A stretch of DNA of 64,000 bases, taken from NCBI RefSeq assembly GCF_022376835.1, contig NZ_CP084606.1:2598501-2662500 (forward strand). Reading direction: 5' to 3'. Shown here piece by piece: positions 40,555 to 50,761 of the stretch. Numbering within the stretch: position 1 is the first letter of the stretch; each line of letters begins with the position of its first letter. The notes below the pieces were generated by a model, which saw nothing but the letters and a program-made list of their open reading frames with translations, was not told the origin of the DNA and did not search any database. The translations under genes were made by a program, and so were the position numbers. The DNA is from Brucepastera parasyntrophica. Lineage in GTDB: Bacteria; Spirochaetota; Spirochaetia; Treponematales; Treponemataceae.

Positions 40555-41181
40555 ATGGTAGGTCTTATAGCAAGAAAAGTCGGCATGACGCAAGTCTTTG
40601 ACGAAGGCGGGAATCTGATTCCGGTAACCGTGATTCACGTTGAGCCGAATACGGTTGTGTCGCTGAAAAAAGAAGAAAGCTTCGGATATAACGCAGTGGT
40701 CCTGGGTCTTGATGATCTGAAAGAAGACCATGTTGCGAAACCTTATGCCGGCCAGTTTCCGGAAAAGATGGTTCCGAAACGGCACCTTAAAGAATTTCGT
40801 GATTTCGAACAGGAAGTAGCCGTGGGCGACCAGGTAGGCGTGGAGATTTTCGAATCCACCAGGTTCCTTGATGTAGTTGCTACATCAAAGGGTAAGGGTT
40901 TCCAGGGTGTTATGAAGCGTTGGGGTTTCCATGGCGGACGAGCTTCCCATGGTTCAAAATTTCACCGCGAACCCGGATCAACCGGACAGTGTACAACCCC
41001 GGGGCAGTCGCTGAAGAACACAAAAATGCCCGGCCGTATGGGCCGTGACCGTGTGACAGTGCAGAATCTCAGAATTCAAAAAATTGATCCTGAGTTAAAA
41101 GTTGTGATGGTGCGCGGGGCAGTTCCCGGCAAAAAGAACTGTACGCTGATCATCAGGTCCGCAGTCAAAAAAGAGATGTAA
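40555..41181 (+). CDS. rplC: 50S ribosomal protein L3 (uL3)
   Basis: A 208-residue protein near the peptidyl transferase centre. It starts MVGLIARKVGMTQVF and contains the signature KGKGFQGVMKRWGFHGGRASHGSKFHR region (40888-40968) and PGRMGRDRVTVQNL. It follows rpsJ after 92 bases and precedes rplD by 15 bases. Confidence 0.97.
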   Translation: MVGLIARKVGMTQVFDEGGNLIPVTVIHVEPNTVVSLKKEESFGYNAVVLGLDDLKEDHVAKPYAGQFPEKMVPKRHLKEFRDFEQEVAVGDQVGVEIFESTRFLDVVATSKGKGFQGVMKRWGFHGGRASHGSKFHREPGSTGQCTTPGQSLKNTKMPGRMGRDRVTVQNLRIQKIDPELKVVMVRGAVPGKKNCTLIIRSAVKKEM

Positions 41182-41196
41182 CGGCAGGAGAAGACA

Positions 41197-41835
41197 ATGG
41201 AAAAGAAAGTCTATTCGGTCGATGGCAAGGAACTGAGGACAATTAATCTCGATGATCAGGTGTTTGGTCTTCCGGTTAATGAGGATGTAATCTATTACGC
41301 CATCAACAATGAATTAGCAAATATGCGGGTTGGAACTGCATGTACGAAAGACCGTTCTGAAGTGCATGGTTCCAATGCCAAGCCATACAAACAGAAGGGA
41401 ACGGGACGTGCCCGCCGAGGTGACAAAAAGTCGCCGATTACTGTGGGCGGAGGAACGATGTTCGGACCGAAACCCCGTGATTACAGTTATGCAATGCCAA
41501 AAAAGGCAAAACGACTTGCGATGAAGTCGATTCTCAGCCTGAAGGCCCAGACCGACCGGCTTACTGTAATTGAAGATTTTACGGTTGAAAGCGGCAGGAC
41601 AAAGGACCTTGTGAAAATCCTGAACAATTTTGCGAAGGATGAACGCACTGTTCTTATTCTTAAGGATGACGATGCCAAAATCAAGCAGGCGGGAAGGAAT
41701 ATTCCGTCATTGCACTTCCTTTCTTTCAACAGACTCCGCGCCCATGACCTTTTTTATGGACGCCGGGTGATAATTCTTGAAACAGCGGCAAAGAATCTTG
41801 CCGGTTTTTATAATTCAGAAGAGGGGGCCGAGTAA
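41197..41835 (+). CDS. rplD: 50S ribosomal protein L4 (uL4)
   Basis: A 212-residue protein lining the exit tunnel; in E. coli it also represses the S10 operon. Conserved elements include KQKGTGRARRGDKKSPI in the tunnel loop, FGPKPRDYSYAMPKK and the C-terminal RAHDLFYGRRVIIL. Its stop codon overlaps the rplW start by one base (TAATG), giving coupled translation. Confidence 0.97.
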   Translation: MEKKVYSVDGKELRTINLDDQVFGLPVNEDVIYYAINNELANMRVGTACTKDRSEVHGSNAKPYKQKGTGRARRGDKKSPITVGGGTMFGPKPRDYSYAMPKKAKRLAMKSILSLKAQTDRLTVIEDFTVESGRTKDLVKILNNFAKDERTVLILKDDDAKIKQAGRNIPSLHFLSFNRLRAHDLFYGRRVIILETAAKNLAGFYNSEEGAE

Positions 41836-42119
41836 TGACAGCTGAAAGTATTCTCATTGCACCGATCCTGACTGAAAAAACAAATGAACTGCGTTCGCAG
41901 GGAAAGTATGTTTTCAAAGTACATCCCTCCGCAAACAAAATTCAGATAAAGAATGCCGTACACGCTCTTTTCAATGTAAAGGTTATCAATTGTACGGTTA
42001 TTAATGTATACGGGAAAGTTAAAAGGACGAGAAACCGTCCCGGTCTGACTTCCAGCTGGAAAAAAGCAATCGTAAAGCTTGCTCCCGGCGAGACAATTAA
42101 GGTTTTCGAAGGCGTATAG
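41835..42119 (+). CDS. rplW: 50S ribosomal protein L23 (uL23)
   Basis: A 94-residue exit-tunnel-rim protein that docks signal recognition particle and trigger factor. Motifs are LIAPILTEKTN, KYVFKVHPSANKIQIKNAV and the conserved basic loop KVKRTRNRPG. Translation is coupled to rplD by the one-base overlap. Confidence 0.96.
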   Translation: MTAESILIAPILTEKTNELRSQGKYVFKVHPSANKIQIKNAVHALFNVKVINCTVINVYGKVKRTRNRPGLTSSWKKAIVKLAPGETIKVFEGV

Positions 42120-42153
42120 CGCCTTCGGTCCGCGTTAAGGTAAGGGGAACAAA

Positions 42154-42975
42154 ATGGCTCTTAAAGTATATAAACCTATTACTCCGGGAACGCGAGGACG
42201 TATTGACCTGCGGAAGGATGAGATAACCGCTGACAAGCCAGAAAAGAATCTGACAAGCGGTAAGAAATCTCATGGCGGACGCGGTTCAGACGGCCGTATT
42301 TCTGTCCGGCATCAGGGTGGCGGTCATAAACAAAGGTACCGCGAAATTGATTTCAGACGGAATAAATACGGGATCCCCGGAACAGTAAAAACTATTGAAT
42401 ATGATCCGAACCGAAGTGCCAATATTGCGCTTGTTTTCTATGCAGATGGAGACAAACGATATATTCTCGCTCCGAAGGGTTTGGTTGTAGGCCAGAAAAT
42501 AATGAGCGGTGAAAATGCGCCGCCTACGGTAGCTAATGCGCTTCCGCTCGAGATTATTCCGGTAGGCTTTACCGTGCATAATATTGAGCTGACCATCGGA
42601 AAGGGCGGGCAGATGGCCCGTTCGGCAGGGACGAAGGCTCTTGTTGCAGCAAAAGACGGTGATTATGTGACACTTAAGCTGCCTTCCGGTGAAATGCGCA
42701 TGGTCCATAAAAAATGCTATGCCACCATTGGCGAAGTCGGTAACGGTGATCATATGAACACCAGCCTGGGAAAGGCCGGCCGGTCACGCTGGAGAGGTAT
42801 CAGACCTTCAGTCCGTGGTATGGCTATGAACCCTGTTGATCATCCGCTTGGTGGTGGTGAGGGCGCCGGTAAGGGGCGTAATCCTGTTACCCCCTGGGGA
42901 CAGCCGTGCCGCGGCTACAAGACCCGTAAAAAACGGAAAGTCTCCAGTAACTTTATTGTTTCGAGACGTAAGTAG
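42154..42975 (+). CDS. rplB: 50S ribosomal protein L2 (uL2)
   Basis: A 273-residue protein needed for peptidyl transfer and subunit joining. It includes [16 protein letters not shown] at the start and the highly conserved block [18 protein letters not shown] with the essential histidine, followed by [28 protein letters not shown] site precedes the ATG. Confidence 0.98.
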   Translation: MALKVYKPITPGTRGRIDLRKDEITADKPEKNLTSGKKSHGGRGSDGRISVRHQGGGHKQRYREIDFRRNKYGIPGTVKTIEYDPNRSANIALVFYADGDKRYILAPKGLVVGQKIMSGENAPPTVANALPLEIIPVGFTVHNIELTIGKGGQMARSAGTKALVAAKDGDYVTLKLPSGEMRMVHKKCYATIGEVGNGDHMNTSLGKAGRSRWRGIRPSVRGMAMNPVDHPLGGGEGAGKGRNPVTPWGQPCRGYKTRKKRKVSSNFIVSRRK

Positions 42976-42986
42976 GGAGAATAACC

Positions 42987-43265
42987 GTGTCAAGATCTGT
43001 TAAAAAGGGTCCTTTTATTGAAAAGAGCCTTTACAAGAAAGTAATCGAGATGAATAAGTCGAGTGACCGGAGGATGATAAAGTCATATTCCCGTTGTTCA
43101 ACTATTATTCCTGAAATGGTAGGTAATACCATCTCTGTTTATAATGGCAAAAGCTGGGTTCCGGTTTATATAACTGAAAATCTTGTTGGTCATAAGCTTG
43201 GCGAATTCGCTCCGACCCGGATATTCCGCGGTCACGCTGGTTCGGACAAAAAAACAGGTAAATAA
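42987..43265 (+). CDS. rpsS: 30S ribosomal protein S19 (uS19)
   Basis: A 92-residue 30S head protein contacting the A-site finger. It starts with [14 protein letters not shown] and carries [16 protein letters not shown] and [16 protein letters not shown]. It follows rplB by 11 bases and ends 13 bases before rplV. Confidence 0.97.
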   Translation: MSRSVKKGPFIEKSLYKKVIEMNKSSDRRMIKSYSRCSTIIPEMVGNTISVYNGKSWVPVYITENLVGHKLGEFAPTRIFRGHAGSDKKTGK

Positions 43266-43278
43266 ATAGGTGGATGCA

Positions 43279-43635
43279 ATGGCTGAAAAAAACGGATATA
43301 TAGCCACTTCGAAATTTCTGATAGCGTCGCCGACGAAGGTCCGTCCTGTGGCAGATGTTATACGCCGGAAGGCTTATGCAGAGGCAATGTCCATACTGGA
43401 TAATATGCCCCATAAGGGCGCCAAGCTGATTAAGAAAACCGTAAAATCAGCGGCTTCCAACGCGCTGAGTCAGAATAAGAAACTTGATGAAGATATGCTT
43501 TTCGTTAAAGAAATTCGCATAGATGAAGGCCCCCGTCTCAAAAGACTGTGGTGCCGCGGACGCGGTCGTGCTGATATGCTTCTGAAAAGAATGTGTCACA
43601 TTACCGTAATAATTGACGAAAAGGCGGGGGAATAA
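43279..43635 (+). CDS. rplV: 50S ribosomal protein L22 (uL22)
   Basis: A 118-residue protein whose long loop lines the exit tunnel. Features are [19 protein letters not shown] and [20 protein letters not shown]. The ATG at 43279 with TAGGTGG is preferred to the GTG at 43270. rpsC starts two bases after the stop. Confidence 0.96.
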   Translation: MAEKNGYIATSKFLIASPTKVRPVADVIRRKAYAEAMSILDNMPHKGAKLIKKTVKSAASNALSQNKKLDEDMLFVKEIRIDEGPRLKRLWCRGRGRADMLLKRMCHITVIIDEKAGE

Positions 43636-43637
43636 AA

Positions 43638-44399
43638 GTGGGACAGAAAGTTAATCCTATTGGTTTACGTCTGGGAATTAATAAGACATGGTCATCACGC
43701 TGGTATGCAGATCCTCGCGAATATGCGAACCTGCTTCATGAAGATCTGAGAATCCGCAAGATGGTTCAGGATTTACCTGAATGCAAAAACGCAGATATTG
43801 CGGAAATCGAGATTATCCGGCACCCGCAGAGAATAACTATTGTTATTCATACGGCTAGGCCAGGTGTGATTATCGGTGTAAAAGGTGCCAATATCGAACA
43901 GATCGGCGCCATGATTCAAAAACAGCTTTCAAAGAAAGTCCAGATTAAGATTAAGGAAATCAAGCGGTCCGAAACCAATGCTTCCCTGGTTGCACAGAAT
44001 GTTGCCCGCCAGCTTGCAAACCGCGGTTCTTTCAGAAAGGCCCTGAAACAGGCTTCCGCGGCGGCAATGAAAGCAGGCGCGCAGGGAATCAAAATCCGGG
44101 TTTCAGGCCGTCTCGGAGGAGCTGAAATGTCCCGTACCGAAGAGCATAAGGAGGGCCGTGTTCCTCTGCATACGCTTCGTGCTGATATTGATTATGGATT
44201 TACGGAAGCTCATACTACATATGGAAAAATCGGTGTAAAGGTATGGGTTTATAATGGAATGATGTACAGTCATGAGCAAAAAGAGGATGCCGGTGCACTT
44301 CTCAGAAAACAGCGACGTGACCGGGGTGATCGCAGCGAATATGCTGATCAGAACGATCGTCCCGAACGCACTCAGCGTGCACCCACCGGAAGGAGTTAA
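43638..44399 (+). CDS. rpsC: 30S ribosomal protein S3 (uS3)
   Basis: A 253-residue mRNA-entry-channel protein with a KH domain ([17 protein letters not shown]) and the C-terminal domain with [12 protein letters not shown] and [19 protein letters not shown]. It uses a GTG start at 43638 after GGGGGAA. The C-terminal 40 residues are a charged tail with alternating Arg, Asp and Gln. rplP follows after three bases. Confidence 0.96.
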   Translation: MGQKVNPIGLRLGINKTWSSRWYADPREYANLLHEDLRIRKMVQDLPECKNADIAEIEIIRHPQRITIVIHTARPGVIIGVKGANIEQIGAMIQKQLSKKVQIKIKEIKRSETNASLVAQNVARQLANRGSFRKALKQASAAAMKAGAQGIKIRVSGRLGGAEMSRTEEHKEGRVPLHTLRADIDYGFTEAHTTYGKIGVKVWVYNGMMYSHEQKEDAGALLRKQRRDRGDRSEYADQNDRPERTQRAPTGRS

Positions 44400-44402
44400 G
44401 CT

Positions 44403-44822
44403 ATGGCTCTTAGCCCTAAAAGAATTAAACACCGGAAGGTTCAGCGTGGAAGAATCAAGGGTAATGCGACCAGAGGAAATGAAATTGATTTTGGCCAGTA
44501 TGCGCTTGTTTCACTTGAACCCTTCTGGCTTACTAACCGGCAGCTTGAAGCCGCCCGTGTTGCCCTTAACCGTAAGGTAAAGCGAGGCGGGAAAATCTGG
44601 ATACGGGTATTTCCTGACAAACCCTATTCAAAGAAGCCCGCTGAAACCCGCATGGGTAAGGGAAAGGGCGCTCCTGAATACTGGGTAGCGGTTGTAAAAC
44701 CCGGAACGATTTTGTTTGAACTGGCCGGAATTGAACGGACCCTCGCCGAACAGGCTATGATACTGGCCGGAAGCAAATTGCCGTTCAAAACAAAATTTGC
44801 GGAAAAACGAGAAGATTTTTAA
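44403..44822 (+). CDS. rplP: 50S ribosomal protein L16 (uL16)
   Basis: A 139-residue protein at the tRNA A site. Conserved elements are [27 protein letters not shown] and [22 protein letters not shown]. The start is three bases after rpsC with an AAGGAG site inside the rpsC end. Confidence 0.97.
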   Translation: MALSPKRIKHRKVQRGRIKGNATRGNEIDFGQYALVSLEPFWLTNRQLEAARVALNRKVKRGGKIWIRVFPDKPYSKKPAETRMGKGKGAPEYWVAVVKPGTILFELAGIERTLAEQAMILAGSKLPFKTKFAEKREDF

Positions 44823-44834
44823 GGGAGGTATAAG

Positions 44835-45041
44835 ATGAAAAAGAAAGAACTCAGGAATATGTCTTACGCCGAACTTGTATCAAAGCGGGCTGAACTTACC
44901 AAAAAATATATGGATGTTCGTTTCCAGTTGGTAATTGGTCATGTTGAAAATCCGCTTCAGAAGCGTACGCTGCGCCGCCAGATAGCGGCTCTCAATACGT
45001 ATATCCGGCAGCATGAAATTGCCGGACAGGCAAACAAGTAG
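44835..45041 (+). CDS. rpmC: 50S ribosomal protein L29 (uL29)
   Basis: A 68-residue helical hairpin protein at the tunnel exit. It carries [27 protein letters not shown] and the R-x-x-IA-L helix [11 protein letters not shown]. The site GGGAGG is at good spacing. rpsQ begins 10 bases downstream. Confidence 0.96.
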   Translation: MKKKELRNMSYAELVSKRAELTKKYMDVRFQLVIGHVENPLQKRTLRRQIAALNTYIRQHEIAGQANK

Positions 45042-45051
45042 GAGCAGGCCC

Positions 45052-45324
45052 GTGGAAGATCAGGCAGTTGTGAAAAAAACCGGGAACCGCGAGTTTGTTG
45101 GTATTGTGACCAGTGACAAAATGGATAAAACCATTGTTGTCAAAGTCAGTACCAAGAAACTTCACAGATTGTACAAAAAATATGTTTCACGCAGTAAAAA
45201 GTACAAGGCACATGATGAAAAAAATGATGCCCATATCGGTGACACGGTTCGTATTGTTGAATCTCGGCCCATCAGTAAGGAAAAATGCTGGAGGCTTGTA
45301 GAAATCGTAAGTCGGGCAAGGTAA
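45052..45324 (+). CDS. rpsQ: 30S ribosomal protein S17 (uS17)
   Basis: A 90-residue oligonucleotide-fold protein binding the 5' domain of 16S rRNA. It includes [38 protein letters not shown] and [15 protein letters not shown]. The start is GTG at 45052 following TAGGAG; an in-frame ATG upstream lies inside rpmC and is unlikely. Confidence 0.95.
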   Translation: MEDQAVVKKTGNREFVGIVTSDKMDKTIVVKVSTKKLHRLYKKYVSRSKKYKAHDEKNDAHIGDTVRIVESRPISKEKCWRLVEIVSRAR

Positions 45325-45340
45325 ATCGGAGAGTATCGTT

Positions 45341-45709
45341 ATGGTTCAAATGCAGTCAAGACTGAATGTTGCAGATAATTCCGGTGCCAAACTCGTCGAG
45401 TGTATTAAGGTAATCGGCGGATCACACCGCAGATATGCCGGAATTGGAGATATTATTGTTGTAGCTGTCAAGGATGCGCTCCCGACATCTACGATAAAAA
45501 AGGGTTCCGTGGAAAGAGCCGTTATTGTGCGGGTTTCCAAGGAATATCGCCGTCCTGACGGGACTTATATCCGCTTTGATGATAACGCCTGCGTTATTAT
45601 CGATGCGAACAAGAACCCGAAGGGAAAACGTATTTTTGGCCCTGTTGCCCGTGAGCTCCGCGATATGGATTATATGAAAATCGTATCACTTGCTCCGGAA
45701 GTTCTGTAA
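45341..45709 (+). CDS. rplN: 50S ribosomal protein L14 (uL14)
   Basis: A 122-residue interface protein at the GTPase-proximal bridge. It starts [17 protein letters not shown] and has [22 protein letters not shown] and GPVARELRD. The length is exactly the family norm. It opens the spc series and is followed by rplX after 12 bases. Confidence 0.97.
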   Translation: MVQMQSRLNVADNSGAKLVECIKVIGGSHRRYAGIGDIIVVAVKDALPTSTIKKGSVERAVIVRVSKEYRRPDGTYIRFDDNACVIIDANKNPKGKRIFGPVARELRDMDYMKIVSLAPEVL

Positions 45710-45721
45710 GGAGATTGGGTA

Positions 45722-46036
45722 ATGAACAAGAAATTCAAAATCCGGAAGGACGATACAGTAGAAATTATTGCTGGCAAAGACAAGGGCAAACGCGGAGCGA
45801 TTGTCCGTATTCTCCGGGATAAGGACAGAGTTATCGTTGCCGGTGCAAATATTGTCAAGAAGACAAAGAAAAAAAGAAGTCAGCAGGACAGGGGCGGCAT
45901 AATTGAAATTGAAGCACCGATCCATCTTTCAAATGTAATGATTGTCTGCAAAAAATGCGGACCAACCAGAATTGGATATAAAATTGACGGCGACAAGAAA
46001 ACACGCGTCTGCCGGAAATGTGGGGAAACACTGTAA
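45722..46036 (+). CDS. rplX: 50S ribosomal protein L24 (uL24)
   Basis: A 104-residue assembly-initiator protein with an N-terminal KOW motif ([18 protein letters not shown]) and a C-terminal zinc-ribbon-like end with [12 protein letters not shown] and CRKCGE, common in spirochaete and Gram-positive forms. Its stop overlaps the rplE start by one base (TAATG). Confidence 0.96.
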   Translation: MNKKFKIRKDDTVEIIAGKDKGKRGAIVRILRDKDRVIVAGANIVKKTKKKRSQQDRGGIIEIEAPIHLSNVMIVCKKCGPTRIGYKIDGDKKTRVCRKCGETL

Positions 46037-46587
46037 TGAGTAATTACGTACCTCGGCTTAAGAAAGTCTATCAAGAAAAAATCGCGCCTGAAATGTTCAA
46101 AGAGTGCGGTTATAAGTCTGTAATGCAGACCCCAAAAGTCAGCAAAATTGTGCTGAGTATGGGAATTGGCGAGGCTCTCGCAAACAAGAAACTCCTTGAT
46201 GCCGCAGTGACAGATCTCGGTTTAATTACCGGACAGAAAGCTGTAAAAACAAAGGCAAGAAAGAGTATTGCGAATTTCAAACTTCGTCAGGGTAATGAGG
46301 TAGGCGTTGTGGTTACGCTCCGCGGTTCAAGAATGTATGAATTTCTTGACCGGTTTGTAAACGTTGCGCTGCCGCGCGTCAAGGATTTCCGTGGCATTAA
46401 TCCGAATGGATTTGACGGACACGGAAATTATTCGATGGGTATCACTGAGCAGATAATTTTCCCGGAAATTGATTTTGACAAAATAGAAAGAATCGCCGGA
46501 TTGAATATCAATGTGATCACAACTGCCAAAACTGATCAGGAAGCGAAGCTTCTTTTGACCAAGTTTGGTATGCCCTTTAGAAAGTAA
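46036..46587 (+). CDS. rplE: 50S ribosomal protein L5 (uL5)
   Basis: A 183-residue central-protuberance protein binding 5S rRNA. It starts [20 protein letters not shown] and includes [32 protein letters not shown] and [17 protein letters not shown]. The overlap with the rplX stop decides the start at 46036; the frame upstream to 46018 is inside rplX. Confidence 0.97.
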   Translation: MSNYVPRLKKVYQEKIAPEMFKECGYKSVMQTPKVSKIVLSMGIGEALANKKLLDAAVTDLGLITGQKAVKTKARKSIANFKLRQGNEVGVVVTLRGSRMYEFLDRFVNVALPRVKDFRGINPNGFDGHGNYSMGITEQIIFPEIDFDKIERIAGLNINVITTAKTDQEAKLLLTKFGMPFRK

Positions 46588-46598
46588 GTGAGGAATTC

Positions 46599-46784
46599 AT
46601 GGCTACAACAGCGATGATTAACAAGGCGAAAGCCACACCGAAGTATTCCACCAGGAAATACAACAGGTGCAGAATTTGCGGGCGGCCGAGAGGATATCTC
46701 CGGAAATATCAGATGTGTCGTATATGTTTCCGGAAATTAGCCAGTGAAGGTCTGATTCCAGGCGTTACAAAGTCCAGCTGGTAG
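46599..46784 (+). CDS. rpsN: 30S ribosomal protein S14, zinc-binding short form (uS14)
   Basis: A 61-residue protein of the 30S head. It has the C+ zinc ribbon [21 protein letters not shown] and lacks the longer N-terminal region of the zinc-free form. AGGAATT precedes the ATG. It sits in its normal place between rplE and rpsH. Confidence 0.97.
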   Translation: MATTAMINKAKATPKYSTRKYNRCRICGRPRGYLRKYQMCRICFRKLASEGLIPGVTKSSW

Positions 46785-46798
46785 GAGGGAGAAAATAC

Positions 46799-47197
46799 AT
46801 GAGCGTTTCAGATCCCGTAGCAGATATGCTGACCAAGGTCCGGAATGCGGCAATGGCCCGCCATGAAAAAGTGGACATTTCCGCCTCCAAACTCAAGCTA
46901 GAAATCATCAAGATTATGAAGACTGAAGGTTATATCAAAAACTTCAAGAAAATTAATCAGGATGGTCTTAACTGTATCAGGGTTTTCTTAAAATATGATG
47001 ATAAAAATTCTTCGGTAATTCACGGGATTGAAAAGGTTTCAACTCCGGGCCGGAGGGTATATGCCGGATATAAGGAACTTCCCCGTGTTTTTAACGGATA
47101 CGGAACCCTTATTGTTTCAACTTCTCTGGGTGTCACCACAGGCAGAAAAGCCCGGGAAAAACAGGTCGGCGGCGAGCTGATCTGCAAGATCTGGTAA
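46799..47197 (+). CDS. rpsH: 30S ribosomal protein S8 (uS8)
   Basis: A 132-residue protein of the 30S body; in E. coli it represses the spc operon. It has [21 protein letters not shown]-like [11 protein letters not shown] and [31 protein letters not shown] (the last 29 or so residues, typical S8 end). The site GGAGGG is at good spacing. rplF follows 12 bases later. Confidence 0.97.
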   Translation: MSVSDPVADMLTKVRNAAMARHEKVDISASKLKLEIIKIMKTEGYIKNFKKINQDGLNCIRVFLKYDDKNSSVIHGIEKVSTPGRRVYAGYKELPRVFNGYGTLIVSTSLGVTTGRKAREKQVGGELICKIW

Positions 47198-47209
47198 CAG
47201 GAGTTAAAT

Positions 47210-47748
47210 ATGTCAAGAATCGGTAAACTCCCTGTTGCTATTCCCTCTTCGGTAAAAGTTACTGTCGGTGCGGATTCTTTTTCGGTTGAAGGACCCAAGG
47301 GAAAACTCACACAGAACTATGACCCTATAGTTGAAATAAAAGTTGACGGCGCTCAGGCTATTGTCACCCGTAAGGATGATACAAAAAAAGCCCGTTCCTG
47401 CCATGGTTTATACCGCAACCTGTTAAATAACATGGTTGTCGGTGTAAGCGAGGGTTTCACAAAAACCTTGTTATAAATGGTGTCGGATACCGTGCCGAGG
47501 TCCAGGACAGAATGCTTATTCTCAGTCTTGGCTATTCAACTGATTTTATTGCGGCGATCCCCGAAGGACTTACCGTTACCGCCGATAACCAGGGGAAGGT
47601 AAGTATTACCGGCGTCCGCAAAGACCAGGTAGGGGAATTTGCAGCCCAGATTCGAAAACTTCGTAAGCCTGAACCTTATAAGGGGAAGGGTATACGTTAT
47701 GAAACTGAAGTTATCAAGCGGAAAGTCGGTAAGTCCGGCGTTAAATAA
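47210..47748 (+). CDS. rplF: 50S ribosomal protein L6 (uL6), frameshifted as sequenced
   Basis: L6 is essential for elongation-factor binding. The N-terminal half ([16 protein letters not shown] through [11 protein letters not shown]) ends at a TAA near 47474-47476. The C-terminal half (from about [19 protein letters not shown] to [17 protein letters not shown]) is in a different frame. One extra base in AAAAACC (47461-47467), for example a sixth A, gives ...[12 protein letters not shown]..., restoring a normal protein of about 179 residues. As the gene is essential and surrounded by intact r-protein genes, a sequencing error is the likely cause. Confidence 0.93.
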
Positions 47749-47760
47749 GGATGATGTAAT

Positions 47761-48123
47761 ATGCTCAGAAAACTTAACGAAAAAGACAGAAAAAGAATTA
47801 AGAGAAAAATTCACATCCGCAAACGTATTCATGGCACCGCTGCGCGTCCCCGCATGACAGTGACCCGCAGTAACAGTAATCTGTACGTTCAGGTAATAGA
47901 CGACGATAAGGGCATGACGCTTGCCACTGCTTCCACACTTGAAAAGGATTTTTCAGGCTTAAAGGCAAATATTGCCTCCGGCACAAAAATCGGAGAGGAA
48001 ATAGGCCGCCGTCTCAAAGAAAAGAAAATTGAAAGTGTTGTTTTTGACCGGAACGGATACCTGTATCATGGTGTAATAAAAGCTATTGCAGACGGTGCCC
48101 GCAGCGCCGGGATCACTTTCTAG
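47761..48123 (+). CDS. rplR: 50S ribosomal protein L18 (uL18)
   Basis: A 120-residue 5S rRNA-binding protein. It has [29 protein letters not shown] (start region), [12 protein letters not shown] and [20 protein letters not shown]. Length and order are standard for the spc series. TAAGGATGATG precedes the ATG. Confidence 0.96.
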   Translation: MLRKLNEKDRKRIKRKIHIRKRIHGTAARPRMTVTRSNSNLYVQVIDDDKGMTLATASTLEKDFSGLKANIASGTKIGEEIGRRLKEKKIESVVFDRNGYLYHGVIKAIADGARSAGITF

Positions 48124-48131
48124 GAGAATCT

Positions 48132-48647
48132 ATGGAACACCAGAAAGATTTTAATAAAGAAAACCAGCAGAAAGAATATGTTGAGAAACTGGTAAAGTTG
48201 AACCGTACTGCGAAGGTCGTAAAAGGCGGACGCCGTTTTTCCTTCTCGGCTCTTACTGTAGTCGGCGACCAGAAGGGCCGGGTAGGTTATGGTTTCGGAA
48301 AAGCAAACGATGTATCCGAAGCTATCCGTAAAAGTATTGAAAAAGCAAAACGCAATATGGTGTATGTTCCTCTTAAAAACGGGACGCTTCCCCATGAAAT
48401 ACAGGCTGACTATAAAAGTTCTTCAGTATTGCTGAAACCCGCCTGTTCCGGTACCGGACTTATTGCCGGCGGTCCTGTCCGCGCGGTTCTTGAAGCGGCC
48501 GGCGCGACCGATGTTCTTTCCAAATCTCTTGGCTCAAGCAGTTCCATAAATGTTGTCAGAGCAACATTTGAGGCTGTTAAACAGCTGATGGACGGTAAAA
48601 CTGTTGCGAAAAACAGAGGCAAAACCCTCAAAGATTTATGGGGATAA
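48132..48647 (+). CDS. rpsE: 30S ribosomal protein S5 (uS5)
   Basis: A 171-residue accuracy protein next to the mRNA entry. The double-stranded RNA-binding domain contains [31 protein letters not shown] (48217-48309), and the second domain has [25 protein letters not shown]. The spectinomycin loop (VVKGGRRF) looks wild type. TAGGAGAATC lies before the ATG. Confidence 0.97.
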   Translation: MEHQKDFNKENQQKEYVEKLVKLNRTAKVVKGGRRFSFSALTVVGDQKGRVGYGFGKANDVSEAIRKSIEKAKRNMVYVPLKNGTLPHEIQADYKSSSVLLKPACSGTGLIAGGPVRAVLEAAGATDVLSKSLGSSSSINVVRATFEAVKQLMDGKTVAKNRGKTLKDLWG

Positions 48648-48649
48648 AA

Positions 48650-48835
48650 ATGGCAAAAAAAATAACCGTTAAACTTGTGCGCAGCACAATTGGTCAGAAA
48701 CCGAGAGTTGTTGCAACAGTCCGTTCCCTTGGTCTGAAAAAGATCAATTCAACTGTGGAGCATGATGCAACAGATCCGATTTTGGGAATGGTAAAAACCG
48801 TTTCTCATCTTGTTGAAGTCGAGGAGACCAAGTAA
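48650..48835 (+). CDS. rpmD: 50S ribosomal protein L30 (uL30)
   Basis: A 61-residue protein with KKITVKLVRSTIGQKPRVVATVRSLGLKKIN (first half) and GMVKTVSHLVEVEE at the end. The ATG at 48650 follows TATGGGGATAA; the frame runs upstream into rpsE but that start lacks a site. The stop overlaps rplO by one base. Confidence 0.95.
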   Translation: MAKKITVKLVRSTIGQKPRVVATVRSLGLKKINSTVEHDATDPILGMVKTVSHLVEVEETK

Positions 48836-49281
48836 TGTCTGATTTCAATTTACACGCTCCGGAAGGAGCCAATAAAAAGAAGCGAATAGTAGGCCGGGGT
48901 TCATCTTCCGGGCACGGAACTACCGCAGGCCGCGGTGACAAGGGCCAGCAGTCACGTTCCGGCGGAAAGGTATACGTTGGATTTGAAGGCGGACAGATGC
49001 CTCTGTACAGGCGTATAGCCAAAAGAGGTTTTTCAAACGCCAGATTCCGCAAGGATTATGAGGTTTTCAATCTCTCTGTTATCGAAACCCGTTTTGCAGA
49101 CGGGGAAACAGTTGACCGGACCTCTCTCATTTCAAAAGGTCTGCTCAAGAAATCTTCGGCGCTTGTGAAAATCCTTGGAGACGGAACTCTTACAAAAAAG
49201 CTTACGGTAAATGTTGATAAGGTTTCTGCTTCGGCGAAGGAGAAGATCGAAAAGGCCGGCGGAACCGTTGCCGCTGAATAA
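48835..49281 (+). CDS. rplO: 50S ribosomal protein L15 (uL15)
   Basis: A 148-residue protein organising the 23S core. It has the glycine- and basic-rich N-terminus with RGSSSGHGTTAGRGDKGQQSRSG, FEGGQMPLYRRIAKRGF, and a C-terminal domain ending EKIEKAGGTVAAE. The one-base overlap with rpmD (TAATG) decides the start. secY follows 20 bases later. Confidence 0.96.
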   Translation: MSDFNLHAPEGANKKKRIVGRGSSSGHGTTAGRGDKGQQSRSGGKVYVGFEGGQMPLYRRIAKRGFSNARFRKDYEVFNLSVIETRFADGETVDRTSLISKGLLKKSSALVKILGDGTLTKKLTVNVDKVSASAKEKIEKAGGTVAAE

Positions 49282-49301
49282 TCAGGAGCAGATGAAAAAA
49301 C

Positions 49302-50633
49302 ATGGGAAGTAATGCATTAGTAAATATGTTCAGAATAAAGGATCTCCGCGCCCGGATATTCTTTACTATTATAATACTTGTAGTTTTCCGTCTTGGTTCG
49401 GTTCTCACTATTCCGGGCATTGATCCGCACGGGTTGACCTCCTTCTTCAAATCTCAGGGAGGAGGAAATGCATTCGTCAACTATATGGACTTTTTTGCCG
49501 GCGGTGCGTTTTCCAACTTTTCCGTGTTTATGCTTGGGGTTATGCCCTATATATCGACCCAGATTTTAATGCAGCTCGCGCTCATTATCTTTCCCGGTCT
49601 TAAAAAGATAGCGGAAGAGGACGGCGGACGGAAAAAGATCCAGGTGTGGACAAGAATGGCGACAGTTGTAGTTGCACTTATCCAGTCCTATGCGGTTACC
49701 GTTTATGCAACAAGCCTTCAGAACCAGGTTCAGTACAATATTATTGTAAATAACGGCCTTTCGTTCAAACTGATTGCCATGCTGACCGTTACTACGGGAA
49801 CAATGGTGACTATCTGGCTTGGTGAGCAGATCACAAACAGGGGAATCGGTAATGGTATTTCCATGCTGATTTTTGCCGGTATTGTCGCGCGGCTCCCCAG
49901 CGCCGTTTATGAACTGATAAAAATGGTCCGCAATGACGAACTCAACTTTGTCTTCGTTATTGTGGCTTTTGTTATGTTTTTGGGAATTATTGCGCTTGTT
50001 GTCTATGAGCAGCAGGGGCAGCGGAAAATACCTGTCCATTACGCCAAAAGGGTCGTGGGCAGAAAAATGTATTCCGGCCAGAATACCTATATTCCGTTCA
50101 AGATAAACCCATCCGGCGTTATTCCGGTTATATTTGCTTCGTCTTTCTTAACATTCCCATTACAGATCGCGAGCAGTATCGGGCCAAATGTTGGATGGCT
50201 TCAGAGTCTTGCCAATTTTCTGCGCCCGGATGGAATATGGTATAATGTTTTCTATGTTCTTCTGATTGTTTTCTTTGCGTATTTCTATACCCAGGTAACA
50301 TTGAACCCTGCCGAAATTGCAAAACAGATCCGGGAAGCGGGCGGCTCGATTCCCGGTATCCGGACAGACAAGATGGAAGAATATATGCAGAGAATATTAA
50401 ACAGGCTGATTTTACCCGGTTCTCTGTATCTTGCGGTAATAGCAGTCCTTCCGACAATTATTCAGAGGGTCTTCGGATTTCCACCGTCAATTTCCATGCT
50501 GATGGGCGGAACTTCACTCCTGATTCTTGTTGGTGTTGATCTTGATACTATGAGTCAGATCGAAGCCCAGCTCAAAATGCATCATCATGAAGGGCTTGTC
50601 AAAAAGGGAAGACTCAGATCACGGAACCTGTAG
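49302..50633 (+). CDS. secY: Preprotein translocase subunit SecY
   Basis: The 443-residue channel subunit with ten membrane helices. Recognisable features are the plug-region text MDFFAGGAFSNFSVFMLGVMPYISTQI (split around 49480-49570), the GxxGxS-like NRGIGNGISMLIF, and the cytoplasmic loop AEIAKQIREAGGSIPGIR between helices 8 and 9. The C-terminus is basic (KKGRLRSRNL). It keeps its usual place between rplO and rpmJ. Confidence 0.97.
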   Translation: MGSNALVNMFRIKDLRARIFFTIIILVVFRLGSVLTIPGIDPHGLTSFFKSQGGGNAFVNYMDFFAGGAFSNFSVFMLGVMPYISTQILMQLALIIFPGLKKIAEEDGGRKKIQVWTRMATVVVALIQSYAVTVYATSLQNQVQYNIIVNNGLSFKLIAMLTVTTGTMVTIWLGEQITNRGIGNGISMLIFAGIVARLPSAVYELIKMVRNDELNFVFVIVAFVMFLGIIALVVYEQQGQRKIPVHYAKRVVGRKMYSGQNTYIPFKINPSGVIPVIFASSFLTFPLQIASSIGPNVGWLQSLANFLRPDGIWYNVFYVLLIVFFAYFYTQVTLNPAEIAKQIREAGGSIPGIRTDKMEEYMQRILNRLILPGSLYLAVIAVLPTIIQRVFGFPPSISMLMGGTSLLILVGVDLDTMSQIEAQLKMHHHEGLVKKGRLRSRNL

Positions 50634-50761
50634 AAAAAGTTTAATGAAAGATGTATAGTACATCTTTCCGGTATATTTGGGGATTTTAAGTGTTTATCTT
50701 GAAATCCTCAGCAAAAGGAGGCTTGAAACATAACTGTTTTAAGCCAGTCCAGGGGGACAAT

